Shown here: positions 12,161 to 25,400 of the stretch, in pieces
Position numbering within the stretch: the first letter of the stretch is position 1
Layout: each line of letters begins with the position of its first letter
NCBI RefSeq assembly: GCF_018320785.1
Contig: NC_054869.1
Coordinates: forward strand, 41,009,789-41,073,788
Direction of reading: 5' to 3'
From: Cheilinus undulatus
Lineage: Eukaryota > Chordata > Actinopteri > Labriformes > Labridae
DNA length: 64,000 nt
Translations under genes and position numbers: made by a program
Notes under the pieces: generated by a model
Seen by the model: only the letters and a program-made list of their open reading frames with translations
Told to the model about the DNA's origin: nothing
The model's database searches: none

Positions 12161-13358
12161 GGGTAATTTAGACTCTGGTAGTTTTTGTGAAATAATTTTG
12201 TTTCTGTGTGTAAAGATAGAAAAATAAAACAAAGATGTTTGGAAAAGCGGTGTTAAAAAATCCTTGCTGTTTAACAGCACTTGAGAAATCTAAATTGTTC
12301 CTCATCTGTGGACTTAAAATCCTCTCCCAAGCATAAAACTTTTGATCACTTGTCAACAGGCTGTAAGTGGAAGCTGAAATGAGTCCACACAAATACGACA
12401 TAACAGTGAGATTTGTTATTACAAAGTTTAATAATAAGAGATTAATTTATTTAGAAAATAAATTAAAACAGAAATCACATACAGTAAAAAGTGCACTCAT
12501 AAAAGAATTGTACAAAAAAATCCAAAAAATTAAAAACACACATTATGCAGGTTATTATTTAATCCTTTGGTCATTTTAAGTGCTAAACAGTGCTGCTAAA
12601 TTTAAGTTGGAAGACAAATCAATTTGTTTTATGACAAATTTTATCATAACATAAAACAACAATTTAGTGGCAATGACTTTCCAAAGCGTTTCTATCTACT
12701 AAACCTTAAAATCTTTACATTCTGAAAAGGAGAATCAGTTCAGTGCATGTAGTGAGTGGTTACTATAAGTCTATCTACATTAGGACTGTCTTTTTACATA
12801 CTCTCTCATCCGTTTGTTGGAAATTAATTTGTGTGCCCATTTTATTTATGCCAGATTTGACACTTAAAAGCTGTTTCTTACAAAAAAATTGTCTGTACCT
12901 TGTATAAAAGCTTGAAATTAAGATTTAAAAATGTAAAAAGCAATCAAGCAAGAGCATTTCTCCCTGTATTTGTCCTTTATAAGGTCATCAGAATAAATTA
13001 CCCCAGCTCTGTGCTGTGGTATTTCTCTCACTGAACTGCCGAAGTAAACATTCTGCATGGTCAAAACAGGAAAGAACCAAACCAGTTCTGTCATATTACA
13101 CTTTAACTTAGACAACAGTTCCAGATTCATTAAAGACCCGTTCTCTTCAGCTCATAAACTTTGTAGCAGTAGGCTACTTTAATAAAGGACAAGTGTGAAT
13201 TCAATATGAGAAGCACAGCAATGCCTTTAAACCATATCCCTCTTTAACTCAACCTGTGGTATTTTTTTTACTGGCTGCAAAGCCCTAACATTACATTTTC
13301 AATAAATATTGCAGAAACATTTTGGTAAGACTATATTAGTTTTTTCCTCTTTCATTTG

Positions 13359-13364
13359 TTTATT
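13359..13364 (-). terminator. kif27: Candidate kif27 poly(A) signal
   Basis: AATAAA on the minus strand, about 75 nt past the kif27 stop codon. Further AATAAA hexamers lie deeper (for example near 12837), so the main cleavage site is uncertain. Confidence 0.35.
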
Positions 13365-13435
13365 CAGCATCTCCCTGTGGTTTTCTGTTCACACAGTGAC
13401 ACATATGTGCCATGATTTTTAAATTGGATGAAACA

Positions 13436-16400
13436 TCATCTGTCAGTGTTTTTAGCCACTTCAATGGAGTCTACTAGAATAGACTCTGAGCTCGTGTCCA
13501 AAGCAGACTGGCGTCTCCTTGAGTTAGAGCCGCACACCTTCAGCTCAGCTGGAAAGATCTGTCTGAGATCTTTGCGACAAAGACGAACCGGTTCCATTTC
13601 TAAACCGGCCCCTCTGTCCTTCCTCCCCTGTGATGATGTCTGTATCTGGTGGTGCTCGGGTGTTTCTGCGTCTTTGTGTACTTGGAGAGCAGCGGACGAG
13701 GAGGGGCAGGGGGCCTGCAATGAATAACTCTTCAAATGAGGACTGCTATGTGTCTGCTGGTCTATTTGTTCACTGTGTATCTTTGTGTAGGTTGTCACAA
13801 TATGTGTCCTTGTCTGTACCTCTTCACTGCGTGTCTGTGGTGTGTTTGCACTTGTATGTGTTTGTCTGTTCTCCTGTGCTGATGTGTGTTCTCCTAGCTG
13901 ATCAAAAGAGTGTGAGGCATCGCTGTGGAGCTCTCTGAGTTTCTTTTTCAGCTGTCTGCTGGAGCTTTTGTAGAAGAAAAGCTCTTTCTCCAGATGCTGC
14001 AGTCTTTCTTGGACAGCCTCTCCTGAAACGGCTTCTAAACATGCAGACAGTAAAAAATAAAATTAATAAAAACATTCAAAGAACAATCTTTTTCATGGAG
14101 GAATCCTGCAAGCTAGCTCCACTGACTAATATGTGTCATTCTGTAAAATCACCAGACAAACATCTGCCTAATTGGTGATCTTGTGAACCTGCAAGGTTTC
14201 TGGTCCTTTCCTCTGTTCTGTTACTGCCAGCCCTGCCCTGCATCAGTACTGTGCATCATCCACCAGCAGGCTATGACACTGGGGTTTAAACTACTATCAT
14301 CAATCCTCAAATGTGTGTGTGGTGGGTTGAAGATCAAATAGCCTTGGATTTACTCGTGTATGTTCACTGGAAGAGGAAAAAACTCCCACAGGACTCCGAA
14401 GTAAAACTGATAAAACAAATTCCTTTAATCCACAGTTTTGTTAAACAATTAAACTGGATGATTCAAAGTCAAGTTTTCCTAATCAATGAATTATATTATG
14501 GTAAAGAAACCATGTGGCTCAGTCCTTGATTGATCCTCAACTCCGTGACATCAGCCTCGCCCTGACACAGCAATTAAGAGCTCACTCTCTCTCTTAAAGA
14601 TGGTAACCTACCTCACTGCTGAAACAGCAATACCACATGAATTAAATCAAATTACTTTTATCTGACTTTTAACACGTTTTATAACTCAACTTATACAATG
14701 AAATCCCAAAATAAAGATTAACTTTCAACCGAAAATTACATTGATTATTTATTTTACTCTAACATGTATGAATGTAACCTGGCCCCTACAGTGTTCATAT
14801 AAAACAAATCTGCCAGGAGTGAAGAAGTCAGAGCCTTGACTGCTGTTGCAATAAACACAACAAACCATTACAAAAGAGAGTTTTCCACCTGTAATTCAGT
14901 TATTTTGCTATTTCTGGCCTAACCTCCTCACCTCTGAGTTTCTGCAGCAGCAGCTGGATATCGCTCTGGTGATCTCGTTGCTGTTGGGTGAGCCTGCGGT
15001 CTGCATTCAGGGTTACGCGCTGCATGGCTACCTTCAACTCCTTCACCACCACCTCTTGTTTTTCAGTATGAATCTGTTGCTCTTCACAATGCAAACGCAA
15101 ACGGTGCTCCATCTCTCGGAGATACACAACCTAGACAGTTTGATAAAGCAGTGTTGGAGACAGAAATTAGTGCTGAGAAACACAGTAAACTGTTTTTTCT
15201 TTTCACACCTGCACACATACCTGAGACAAATTAAGGTTAGAGCAAGACATTTGAAGGGAGTTTATTATCTCTCAGAGAGAGGTTCTTACTGTCTATTGAA
15301 CAGCAGTTTTTGAAGGAGACTACATCATCGAGTGCTATCAGAGGACTGTTCAAGGATCCACAAAATTCTTCAGAGGACTGAGTCCTTTGAAAAGAAAATT
15401 TTCAAGGATGCACATATGTATCATCTGCTCACAGGAATTACCCACAATCCAATGTACAGCTTTCCTTCTCTTAAAAAAAAAAAAGAATAGTGAAGGATAC
15501 CAGTGAAGCCTGGTATCAAAATAAAGCTGGACGGGTAAAAGCAGCTCAATCGAATATAATTATATAATATCATATGATAAATATGATTATATTAGGGCTG
15601 TTAACGTTAATGCATTACCATCGTAATTAATCTGATGGTACTTGGTAAAACATGATTAATTGCCCAACACTGTAATGTTCTATGAAGAGGATTTAGGACT
15701 TGTTTACAGAGCTTAATGCTGCATTTCTTCTTACCTTGTTGAAATATCTGATAAGTAGATCTAAAGCCTCAGGCTGTGACAGCTCCTTCAGCTTCCTGAT
15801 GACGCCACAGAGTTGGGCAGGTTCAGTGCTTTGTAACTGATGTGTAGAGGAGTCTGTGACTGACAGCTTCTTCTGCTTTTCCTGGATGAAGCCATTTTTA
15901 AACTCCAATGCTGCATCCAGAACTTCAATAGCTTCCTCCAGCTCTAGCAGGGAATGCTCGTCCTACATAAAGACATTCCCAAAAGTAAACAAACACTAAT
16001 GAATATTATAATGCATCATGAAAAAGGTGGGAAAAAAACATAGTTCACTAAACCCTCTGCATCATATACACACATATAGTGTTCCCTTATTCCTGACCTC
16101 AGTAGTGAGCACTCTATTGTCCTTCAGCTGAGTGTCCAGAGTGTCTTTTCGCTTTTTAAGTACTTCTCTTTCTTTCTCCAGTTCCTCTATGGTGACTCCT
16201 CCGGTCTGCCTCACACTGCTCCGTTTCATCTCCTCCTCCACAGACTCCAACTGCACCGATATACGGTGCAGATTGTGACTTAGAGCCTAAGGATTAATTT
16301 TGATAAAAACATTAAAGACTACAGCCGTAGTAACTCATTCCTCTCATCCAGTCATAAAAAGACAGGATAGAGTATTTTTGATATATTATAACTTCAGTGA

Positions 16401-19400
16401 TATACAAGCCAACCTGACTGGCACGTAGCTTCTTGATCTCTAGCTTGTTTTTCTGTTGAAGACAGGTCTCCTTATGCAGGAGCACCTCCTCTCTCCTCTC
16501 CAGCTCCTCCTCCAGCTCCTGCAGCTCTGCTCTTTTCTGAAGGACCTGGTCCTCCTCTTCATCCAGCCAACAGCTGCCATGAAGCTATAGTAAGGACAGA
16601 CAGTGACAGGTTTGAAGAAGAAGAAGAAGATGAGAGCATCGTGAAAAAGAGAATGAAACACTGTAAAACTGGTTACTCTACAAAAATGACTTTTATAGAC
16701 TCTATATTAAAGATTTGACCTTTTTCTCCAACTCTTCCAGGTGACTGCTTTTGCCCACAGTTATATCTTCTGCTCTTTGCTCCTACAAAAAGACGGATCA
16801 TCTTTACTCAAAAGAGTCACTGAGGTTTTTCCAGTCAGGAATCAGAAGCACTGTTACAGTCCCTTTATTATATTTTAAGGATGCTGAATAACTAACCCCT
16901 TTCTGGTCCAGCTGTCTGAGGCTGCTCTGAAGCTGTGCTCGCTGCACTCTCATGTGCTGGAGGCTGTGGTACACCTCTGATCGGGCCTTCTGCCTCTGCA
17001 TTGAGAGTCTGGTCAACACGTCATCTTCTTTGCCATGCCAGTCCACTGCTCTTGCTTCCTCGTCTGACAGACAAAAGCGCATATTTAGAGATTTAAATAT
17101 TGCTTTGAATCAGAAATATGACAATTAGAGTAGAATTTTTCAAAGTATTTTAATCCTAAAGGTCTGTATTTTCTGTCCTTTCGGCTCATTTCTAATGTCT
17201 CATTAAGAATTGGAAACTATGGAGGTGGCTGAGAGATTTACTAGCTGCACTGTATGCTTATTTGAGAACCCAACTAGAGCAGGGGACAAAGACATGTTTA
17301 AAATTTATAGTAACACTTGACCATCTCCCCCCAGATCTCATTAGTATTGCAGAAATATTTCAACTAACTTTGACCTTAAATGGCACACTTTTTTCTGATA
17401 CAAGAACTTTAGGGATACACAATGTTGGATTTTTGCTGATGTTTGATAAGCTGATTTTAGCTGATACTCTTATATGCACACCTTCTTTTATTGTAAAGAC
17501 AAAACACCAAGTGTCTCTAGTGCAAAAAGAGGCTGAGTCAAGAGGAGCTGAGAGAGGATCAGTCAATATGTATGGCTGATTTATCAGCTGTAAATATCTG
17601 CAGAAATGTTTAAATCTGCAGATACTGATATTAAACATTTTAAACTAATATCTGCCGACACTGATATCATGCCAATATTATGGCGCATCCCAATAAAACT
17701 TAGCAGCCAAAAACTGTCATTTTTTTAGCTTATACAAACAAATGAAGACAAAAATACATGAATAAGTGATGAAAGTATGTAATTATAATCGCACCAGTCT
17801 TGTTCAGTGCATTGATGAGGTCTTCTTTCATGTCGATGCTGACAGTCAGATTGTTGATCCTTCTCTGAGTAGCATTGGTTCTTAATCTCGGCTTCCTCAT
17901 TCCACTTTGCTTTATGCTCTTTTCTTTGTTTCCTGAGAAGACATTTCACAATACACACAGAAAGGAAACAACTTTCTGTTAATTAAGATCTCCTTGTACT
18001 GTTAAAGAAGAGAGACATCATCGTAGATAAGCAATGAAAAACATTAACTTTTGCTGTTTTCACACATTACTCCTGTAAATAGCCTACCACTGAGAGTTGA
18101 TGATTCACATGCGAGTAAAATTTTCTCTCTGGTGGTGGGAGGCAGGGAAAAAGGTAAGATGAAAAGGAGCTGTGGTAATTCACTTTGCCTTCAGTGCTGT
18201 ATGTAACTGAATCTATTTACAGTATCGACAAATCAGTGGAAAAGAACACATAAAGAAGCAAAAGAGGTTATGAAGTGGGACTGAATGGGTTCGAAAAAAC
18301 ATTTAGTTGCAATTACTTTGACTTACACTGCAATTTGTGGTATCAAAAAGAGACAATTTCATATGATCATTCTTTTTTTAATTGAAAAACACTGAAGGAT
18401 TATCACAGGAGAATAATGTGATTTTTTGCAGCATAATATTCAAATTAAATTGGTGTTTGAAATTGTGCTTTGACACACATATTACCTGTGAGAGACTTTG
18501 CACTTCCTGTGATTTGAAAATTGCAAAAGGTGATTCCAATAAAATTGGAATAAAATATATGACAAATGACTTGTTTTACATCCCCTTTCCCTATGATTAA
18601 GTGAAAATTTTTGCAATTTACACCATCTTTATAATACCCACGTAGTAGCTTTACATGGTTTACAGCTCAAAAAACTCCTCACGTTTCTCACACTGGCATC
18701 CTGAAAACCCTTTATTTTAATTTCTGTCTGAAATGCTTTGTTTTCGCTGCTGTCTCTTTAACACCCCACCGCTCCACGGACCTGCTTTCCTCCTATTAGC
18801 CGATTTTCCGGAGGCTGGCCGGCGGCAGGACTCAATGTTTTGTGCCTGCCCCTCCAATGTGGCTATGTTGTTATGCTAGTGGTTGAAAACTTTGAATGAA
18901 CCGGTCCGACTGAGTAAATGTGGCGAATTTTGATATACGTCCATACGTGTTAGACCCAGAGTCTGATCCTGATAGTTTGGAGAGTGAGGGGGATGGAAAC
19001 CAGCAGCAGTGAAGGACAGAGCAGGACGTATCTGTTTGGTAAGTGTTTAATTAATGTGTTTCAGTGGCTAAATGGCTAAGAGGCCTTGTGGGGGCAGTCT
19101 GTTCCGCTTTGCCGGCAGCACGGACGAACCAGTCAGGAGATAATATTGCGATGACCTCATCAGTTCACTCCATTGAAATCTCGTCTCGGGAGAATCTGGG
19201 AGAGATTTTCAATGAACCGTTTTCATCAGTTCACATGCTAATTCCAAGATTACTGCCACATACGTTTATCTTGCAGTTTGAAAATTTGCATACGTGGAGT
19301 ATGGACACCCAACATTGTGACTTTATATTTATGTTTTAAAAATCGAAAAAGTATAATACCCCCTCTTTAGGAACCACTGCTCTAGACCCTTCTCTCACTT

Positions 19401-22400
19401 TCAAAAAACACAATACCAAGATCACCAAAACAATCAAATTCAACTATCTAACTGCAGACAGATCAGGTCCTCCCTGACATTAATTGCAGCCAGAATGTTT
19501 CTGTATGCTATGATTTTCTCCAATAGCTGGTGTCATCACACTCAAACCCATAGAATCACTGTACAAGAAGGCCTTAAAAATGTCCACAGAAAACCATTAT
19601 TGCATCAACATTGTAGAATTCTTACGAAATACAATCTTTTAAGTTTTGACAGTTTTGAAAGTTTTAATATGCTTGCTCTGTATACAAGATACTACATGGA
19701 CTTTCCTCACCTCTATTCAGTGAATACATTAAGCTGAAAGCTAAAAGTGGCACACCCACCGGGACCACTGGCAGAAGTGACTGTGAGACTGTGAGAAGTG
19801 AGTTGCCGTTCAGAACATTTGGACAGACTGCGCAGTCAGTTAGGGGCAGTAATGTCTGGAACAATAAACCAACTGCAACTCAGGAATGTCCACACACACC
19901 ACCTTAAAAACCCTTCACAAAAATGGGCTCAAATCAAATCAAACCTGCACTCACTGTTAGGCGGATCTGCTGCAGCATGTGCGTACATGTAAGTATGTGT
20001 GATCATGCTGTACCAATGCAACTTTTACATGTATTTGTGACTATTGCTTTGTCTGTATGCATGATTCTATTGTTGCACACAAGTGTGGGGCATATGTCAG
20101 TGTTCCTTTTATGTAACATTTCCTCATTGTCTTGCCCCCCCTCAAGGCAGCAGGAGTGGGAAGAGTCAGTTAGAATGTTTTATTTACTCTTTTTTCATCT
20201 GCTATAACTACTGTAAGCTCCTTCTTTTGTATAACTTGTGGTAATTGGCCTGTGTCTGCAACACACACATTGAAAATTACTCCTTGCACTTAAAATAGCA
20301 TTTTACAACATGCACTTTACTCAGCAGTTTGCATTAATGTTGTTGTGTTTGCACACAGTAAGTATTGTTGTGCCAGCCAAATTAGTAGTTTCTAACTCCA
20401 ACATATTTACGTTTGTCTTTCATGCTTGTGTTCGTTAATGTGCTCTGTCCCTTTTAAATGAATAAATAAAATAAAAATGGAGTGTGTACCTTGGGCTCGC
20501 TGAGGCTGTTGCACACATGGGCTTTCATTGGAGGTTTGATCTGTCCCAGTGTTCTTCTCTTTCAGAGTTGACTTCTTCTGCCTGCTGCTGCATGTTTGGT
20601 TTAACGGATTTCTGGAATATAGTCACAATATCATAAGCCGGGTCATTTTAAACTTATAGGTGGCAACATTATCAAATAGAATTTAAACTGAAAGAACACA
20701 TTTCAATCATTGCATATCAGTAGCTATTATAGATTGTTTTTACCATTTAAATAAATGTGTGTCTAATCTACATCTGTTAGTGCCCATCTTTTTGCATTTA
20801 TGTATTTCCCTCTTAAATCATCTGGTCTGTATTAAACAACTAATCAGGATTATTTTCCACTAGAGCAGAACAATATACAATTTTACAGCTGGAATGGCAA
20901 TGTGCACATGTGCAATACGTGGGACATGTGTTGTCTGTCATGTGATCTGAAGCACTTCATACTGCCACTTTTGTGATGTTTGGTCAGAGGACCTCAGGGC
21001 TTACACAGACACTCACCTAAATCTCATTCCACCCTCTGATATGTCCCCCTCCTCCTCCTGGTGCTGTTCTCGGTCCCTGTCCTTCCTCTCTGCCTGCTGT
21101 TTTATGAACGGACAGTACACCTCATCCTTTTCCTCAATCTCAGCAAGCAGGAGGTGACCTCGCATCTTGAAGGCTGCTAACACCCTCTCCAGGGAATAAG
21201 CTGGAGGACTGGAGTGAATCTACAAATACACAAATGTTAGGATGGGAACATGCACAACCATTAGACAGAGAGATAGATGTTCCATATATGGCTACATGAA
21301 GCAACATTGCTTGGTCCCTTTTTAAAACGCTTTTACTGTTTAAGTCAAAGGGAAAAGTTCAGCAGGTACAACTAAAACACATTACACTCACAAACACACA
21401 AAACAATGCAGTTGCCTACCCTCCTGGGGGTCCCGTGCGCCCAGCTGTGTCCGATCAGAGGGACACTATGGGGTCTCCTCCCCATATTCCCAGAGGCTCC
21501 TGGGACTCCTGGACTCCTAAAGGCCATCAGGTCATTGCGGAGCCGATCGATCAGAATCTGCTGGTCCACGAGTTGTTCAGTCTGAAGAAATACACAACCC
21601 ATGAAATGCCAGCATTGATGTTATTACAGTGAGGTAAAGTTTTTACATTTAACTTGCAGAAAAATTAAAACTATAAGGGAGTCTGGATATTTTTGGATAC
21701 GGGGCTCTTCTTCTCACCTGTATTCGAGAGCGTTCCTTCTCCTCCTCTAGGGCCTGAAGTTGAGATTTGTTCTCTTTAAGAAGTTTCTCTACTTCTTTTT
21801 GGACTTGTCTTAATTCTGCATCTTTCTGCTTCAACAGCTGTTCCTCTATGGTGAGAGCCTCCTAAAAAACAGAGAAAAAGACAATAGACTCAAAATGATC
21901 AGATCAGCAGTATACCTTTTATTCTTGTGTTTTGGTGACTGATATTTTCTTCTCCTTTTTATCATAAAGTACATAACAGAGGAGACTTTAATACAAGGAA
22001 AAACTGATCATGTTGACGATTATTTAATTTATGGCTATGCTTCTCAATAATATTCCCTTTAAAAAAGGGAGGTTATGAGTCTTTTTTTTTCAGTTAGGGA
22101 GACAGTGCTTGCTTCTGTGTCTTAACTTAATAATAATCCTGCTGTTTCAAATGATTATAGAAGCATGTAAACACCTTTATCTGACACATTTATTTGCACG
22201 TTGTGCTTAACATCCCTGTGTTGCTTCTAAAGAGGAGCAGAGAATGCAATGTTGATGACATGCAGCAACACGTGTGTCACATTCAAAGAAATGCTTTAGT
22301 TTGTATATGGTCAGTGTATTTGACGGAATTTCATTTTGAAATTAAAAAATCTAAATCAAGAAACAAACCGCTTTCCAATTACCCTTTAAAAACAGCAACG

Positions 22401-25400
22401 TAAAACACAAAAAAAACATGCCTTAGAGCCTTTCAGTCAGTTGGATATTAAAAGGAGAATCAAAACACAATTTTCCATCTCAATGTTTTTTTTTGTTTTG
22501 TTTTCCATTTTCCCTTTTTTTCTGTTTCATTTGTCTTGATGTAAGGAGGAACCAGACTAAACCCGGCCATGAAACTGCTTGTCAGTTAACTGTCCAAATA
22601 CTTTAAGCCCCTGATAACGGAGGGTCATAAAACAGAAACGGGCACTTTTCTGTTCCTACCCTCCATTGGAAAAAAACTTTATGAATACAGTTTTTGTTTT
22701 TCAAATAAACAATTATACTCTTGAGTGATGAATTCTTTAATATTTTTACTTTGTCTAGTCACATGATTCCAAGCACCACACCAGTGCTATCCCTGCAATA
22801 ATGTATAAAGGGTGAGGGCAGTATAATGAGGTCAAAATAGGTTTTTATGCCATTAAAAAAAAACAATAGTTTATACATGGCCATCATCTATACAGCTTTA
22901 TCTGAAAAAAAAAATTCAAGTAAAAGTTTTTTTTTTTTTTTTCAGAAAGCGCTGGATTAATGGCAGTTAGCTCTAGTTATTTCAACCATTAGCCTGTTTA
23001 GAGACAAGAGGCACCACTGTAACAAACACTGGGTTAAAAGTGCTTCAATCATTGATTTGTTAAATAGAGTAAAAACATCATATCTGCGACAACTCAAAGC
23101 CCCTGTAAAGTGATTTTAAAATATATTTATTCTAGGTTTTTGGTATGACAGGCAGCTGTGTCATGAACCCCCAGTCATGAAAAACATCTCTACGTTTAAA
23201 AGAAGTAAACTTCAAAATCATGAATAATAAGGTGGTAAAATCTGCTCTAGGATGGTGTGGGCATGTTGGTTAAATGAGCTGAAGCCGCACCCACTCATGA
23301 GAAAGATGATTCTCTGATATTTAAAAAAAAAATACTACAGTGCACCAGCCTGGCTCTGTGCCAGAGCAGAGAGACAAAAGTTGGGGATTTAAAATTACTG
23401 TTTTCTGGTACAAAATGTCTCTGTTATGAGATGTTAAATGACCCGTAGGCCACCATGGCAACTATGTGAAATTTACGTCACAATGAATAAAAACACATGT
23501 AGCTGGCTGTTAACTTTCAATGAAGACAGTGACATGGGCTAATAAGAGACTGTACTGAGATGAACTGCTCTGTGATTTTATATCATTGTCGTGTAAGGGG
23601 GGCGGGGCAATTCCTCATCAAGACCGGTGATGTCATGGGCTCCTATATTAGCCTTGCTGAAATATAACCAAGCCAGGGAGGAGGTGAATGGTCTAATGGT
23701 ATGAATCCAAAATTCATTCATACATAGATCACAGCATTTTCATGTTTACAGAAACCTTATTCCAACACATCTAGTTTGTTAAGACAAAGCTTGGATTTCA
23801 CGTTAGGTTTTGTTTTGAAGCTGTGTATTGCTACGTTTCCTCTTGGCCAGGTCTCCCATAAAAAAGAGACCACTTATCTTAAGCCTGACTAAATAAAGGT
23901 TAAATAATGGTTTAAAACAGATTCTGTTATGGTGACACTAACACAAACAAACAACACAGTTTTTACTTTTAAAACTATTTTTTTAATACCTTGCATTTAC
24001 CGAGTTCCTTGTGGAGTGTGTTAACAAGAACATTTTGGGGCTGGCCATCACCTCCTTCTGAACAATCAACTTCATATGACAGATTGGCAGCTGTCAGTCT
24101 GTCCAGCCATTCCTGTATCTTCGGCTTGAATGAATGGCTGGAACCGGTCATCTCTACAAACAAGGCTGCAGCTTCCTGAGCTAGGAGGCGGTACTGTGTT
24201 ACTACCTCCTCCAGCTTCTCCTGACCTGGTCTTCCATTTTTCCTTGCCCTCCTAAGATCTCTCTTTTTGTCCCTCAGCTCCTGTCTTGGGGTCAGAGCTT
24301 CTGACTCAGTCTGACTCAGCCGAGCTTTACAGCGGTCCAAGCAGGTCTTGTACGTATATATCCTTCCAGGATGGGTATTAATTTCACGAGCCATTGAAGC
24401 ATACCGTAGGACACTCTCGGTCTCAGCTTCACTGTGATTGGAAGGGCTTACGCAAGCCATCATTAGAGTGTGTGCATTACCTCCCAGTGAGTCACGGAGA
24501 AGACGGGTGATCTTGGAGGCACGGAATGGTATAAATGTGTTGGGTTTTCGGGTAGATTCAGAGAGGGCACGGATGACTTTGCCCAGCATGAGCAGGTCTT
24601 TGTTGATAAAACAAGACTCTTTGAGTTGAACCCCCATGTTTCCAGTTTTCTCAGCACGCTCTGAACCTGCCAGGTCAACCAGACAGAGCTTGGAGAAGCA
24701 GTCAGAATTATTGAGAGAGAAACTCTGGTGAAGCTGGAAGGTGAAGATGGTGTGAGAGCGACTGGAGTGCTCATTCATTCCTGTGGTGGCAGTGTGGCGC
24801 AGGGCGTTGCCCATCTCTAGGGCATCAAGTACCTCTTCTGCTGATGTGACATTGATTGCTTTAGAACCAACCACAACTAAAAGCACAAACAAAAGATGCA
24901 GTGATCAGATTTAATCTATACTTTAAGACTAAGTTGAAGCACTGTTTTCTCAAGTGATCAAAAATCAATCATACAGCGTCAACACAGGAAAGTCAAAGGC
25001 CAAATATTAAGTTTGTATGGATCTGATAGCAATTTGATTTACAACAAATAGAAATGTCCCTACAGTGGGCAAATAAGAGTGTTTTTAATCAAATTATTTT
25101 TGTCTTTTCCTTAAGCAAGACGCTTTGCATAAAGTGCTGAGGAGATTAAATGAGGATAAATCCACACCTCTCATGACTGAGGTAAAAGCACTTTTAAAGA
25201 TCACACATATTGACAGAAACGTTGGTACCCTTCCATTAAAGAAAGAAAAAAATGCTATCATCACTGAAATAACTTTAAACTGAAAATTAAAATATAGATA
25301 AACATTTAATGAAAAATAACAACTGAAAATCAGGTATTCCTTCTTATCGGGTTAAACAGAATCATTAAAAAAAACAAACTAATGAAACTGGCCTGGATAA

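Larger units (their letters stand above)
11060..13435. other. gkap1-kif27 intergenic region
   Basis: It holds the gkap1 promoter edge, a Tc1 relic (11640-12160) and AT-rich sequence. Part of 12400-13435 is probably kif27 3' UTR. I see no other gene here. Confidence 0.5.

Noticed and set aside
13428-13938. Plus-strand open frames over the last kif27 exon
   Set aside because: The minus-strand frame continues the kif27 coiled coil in phase and the plus frames have no similarity.
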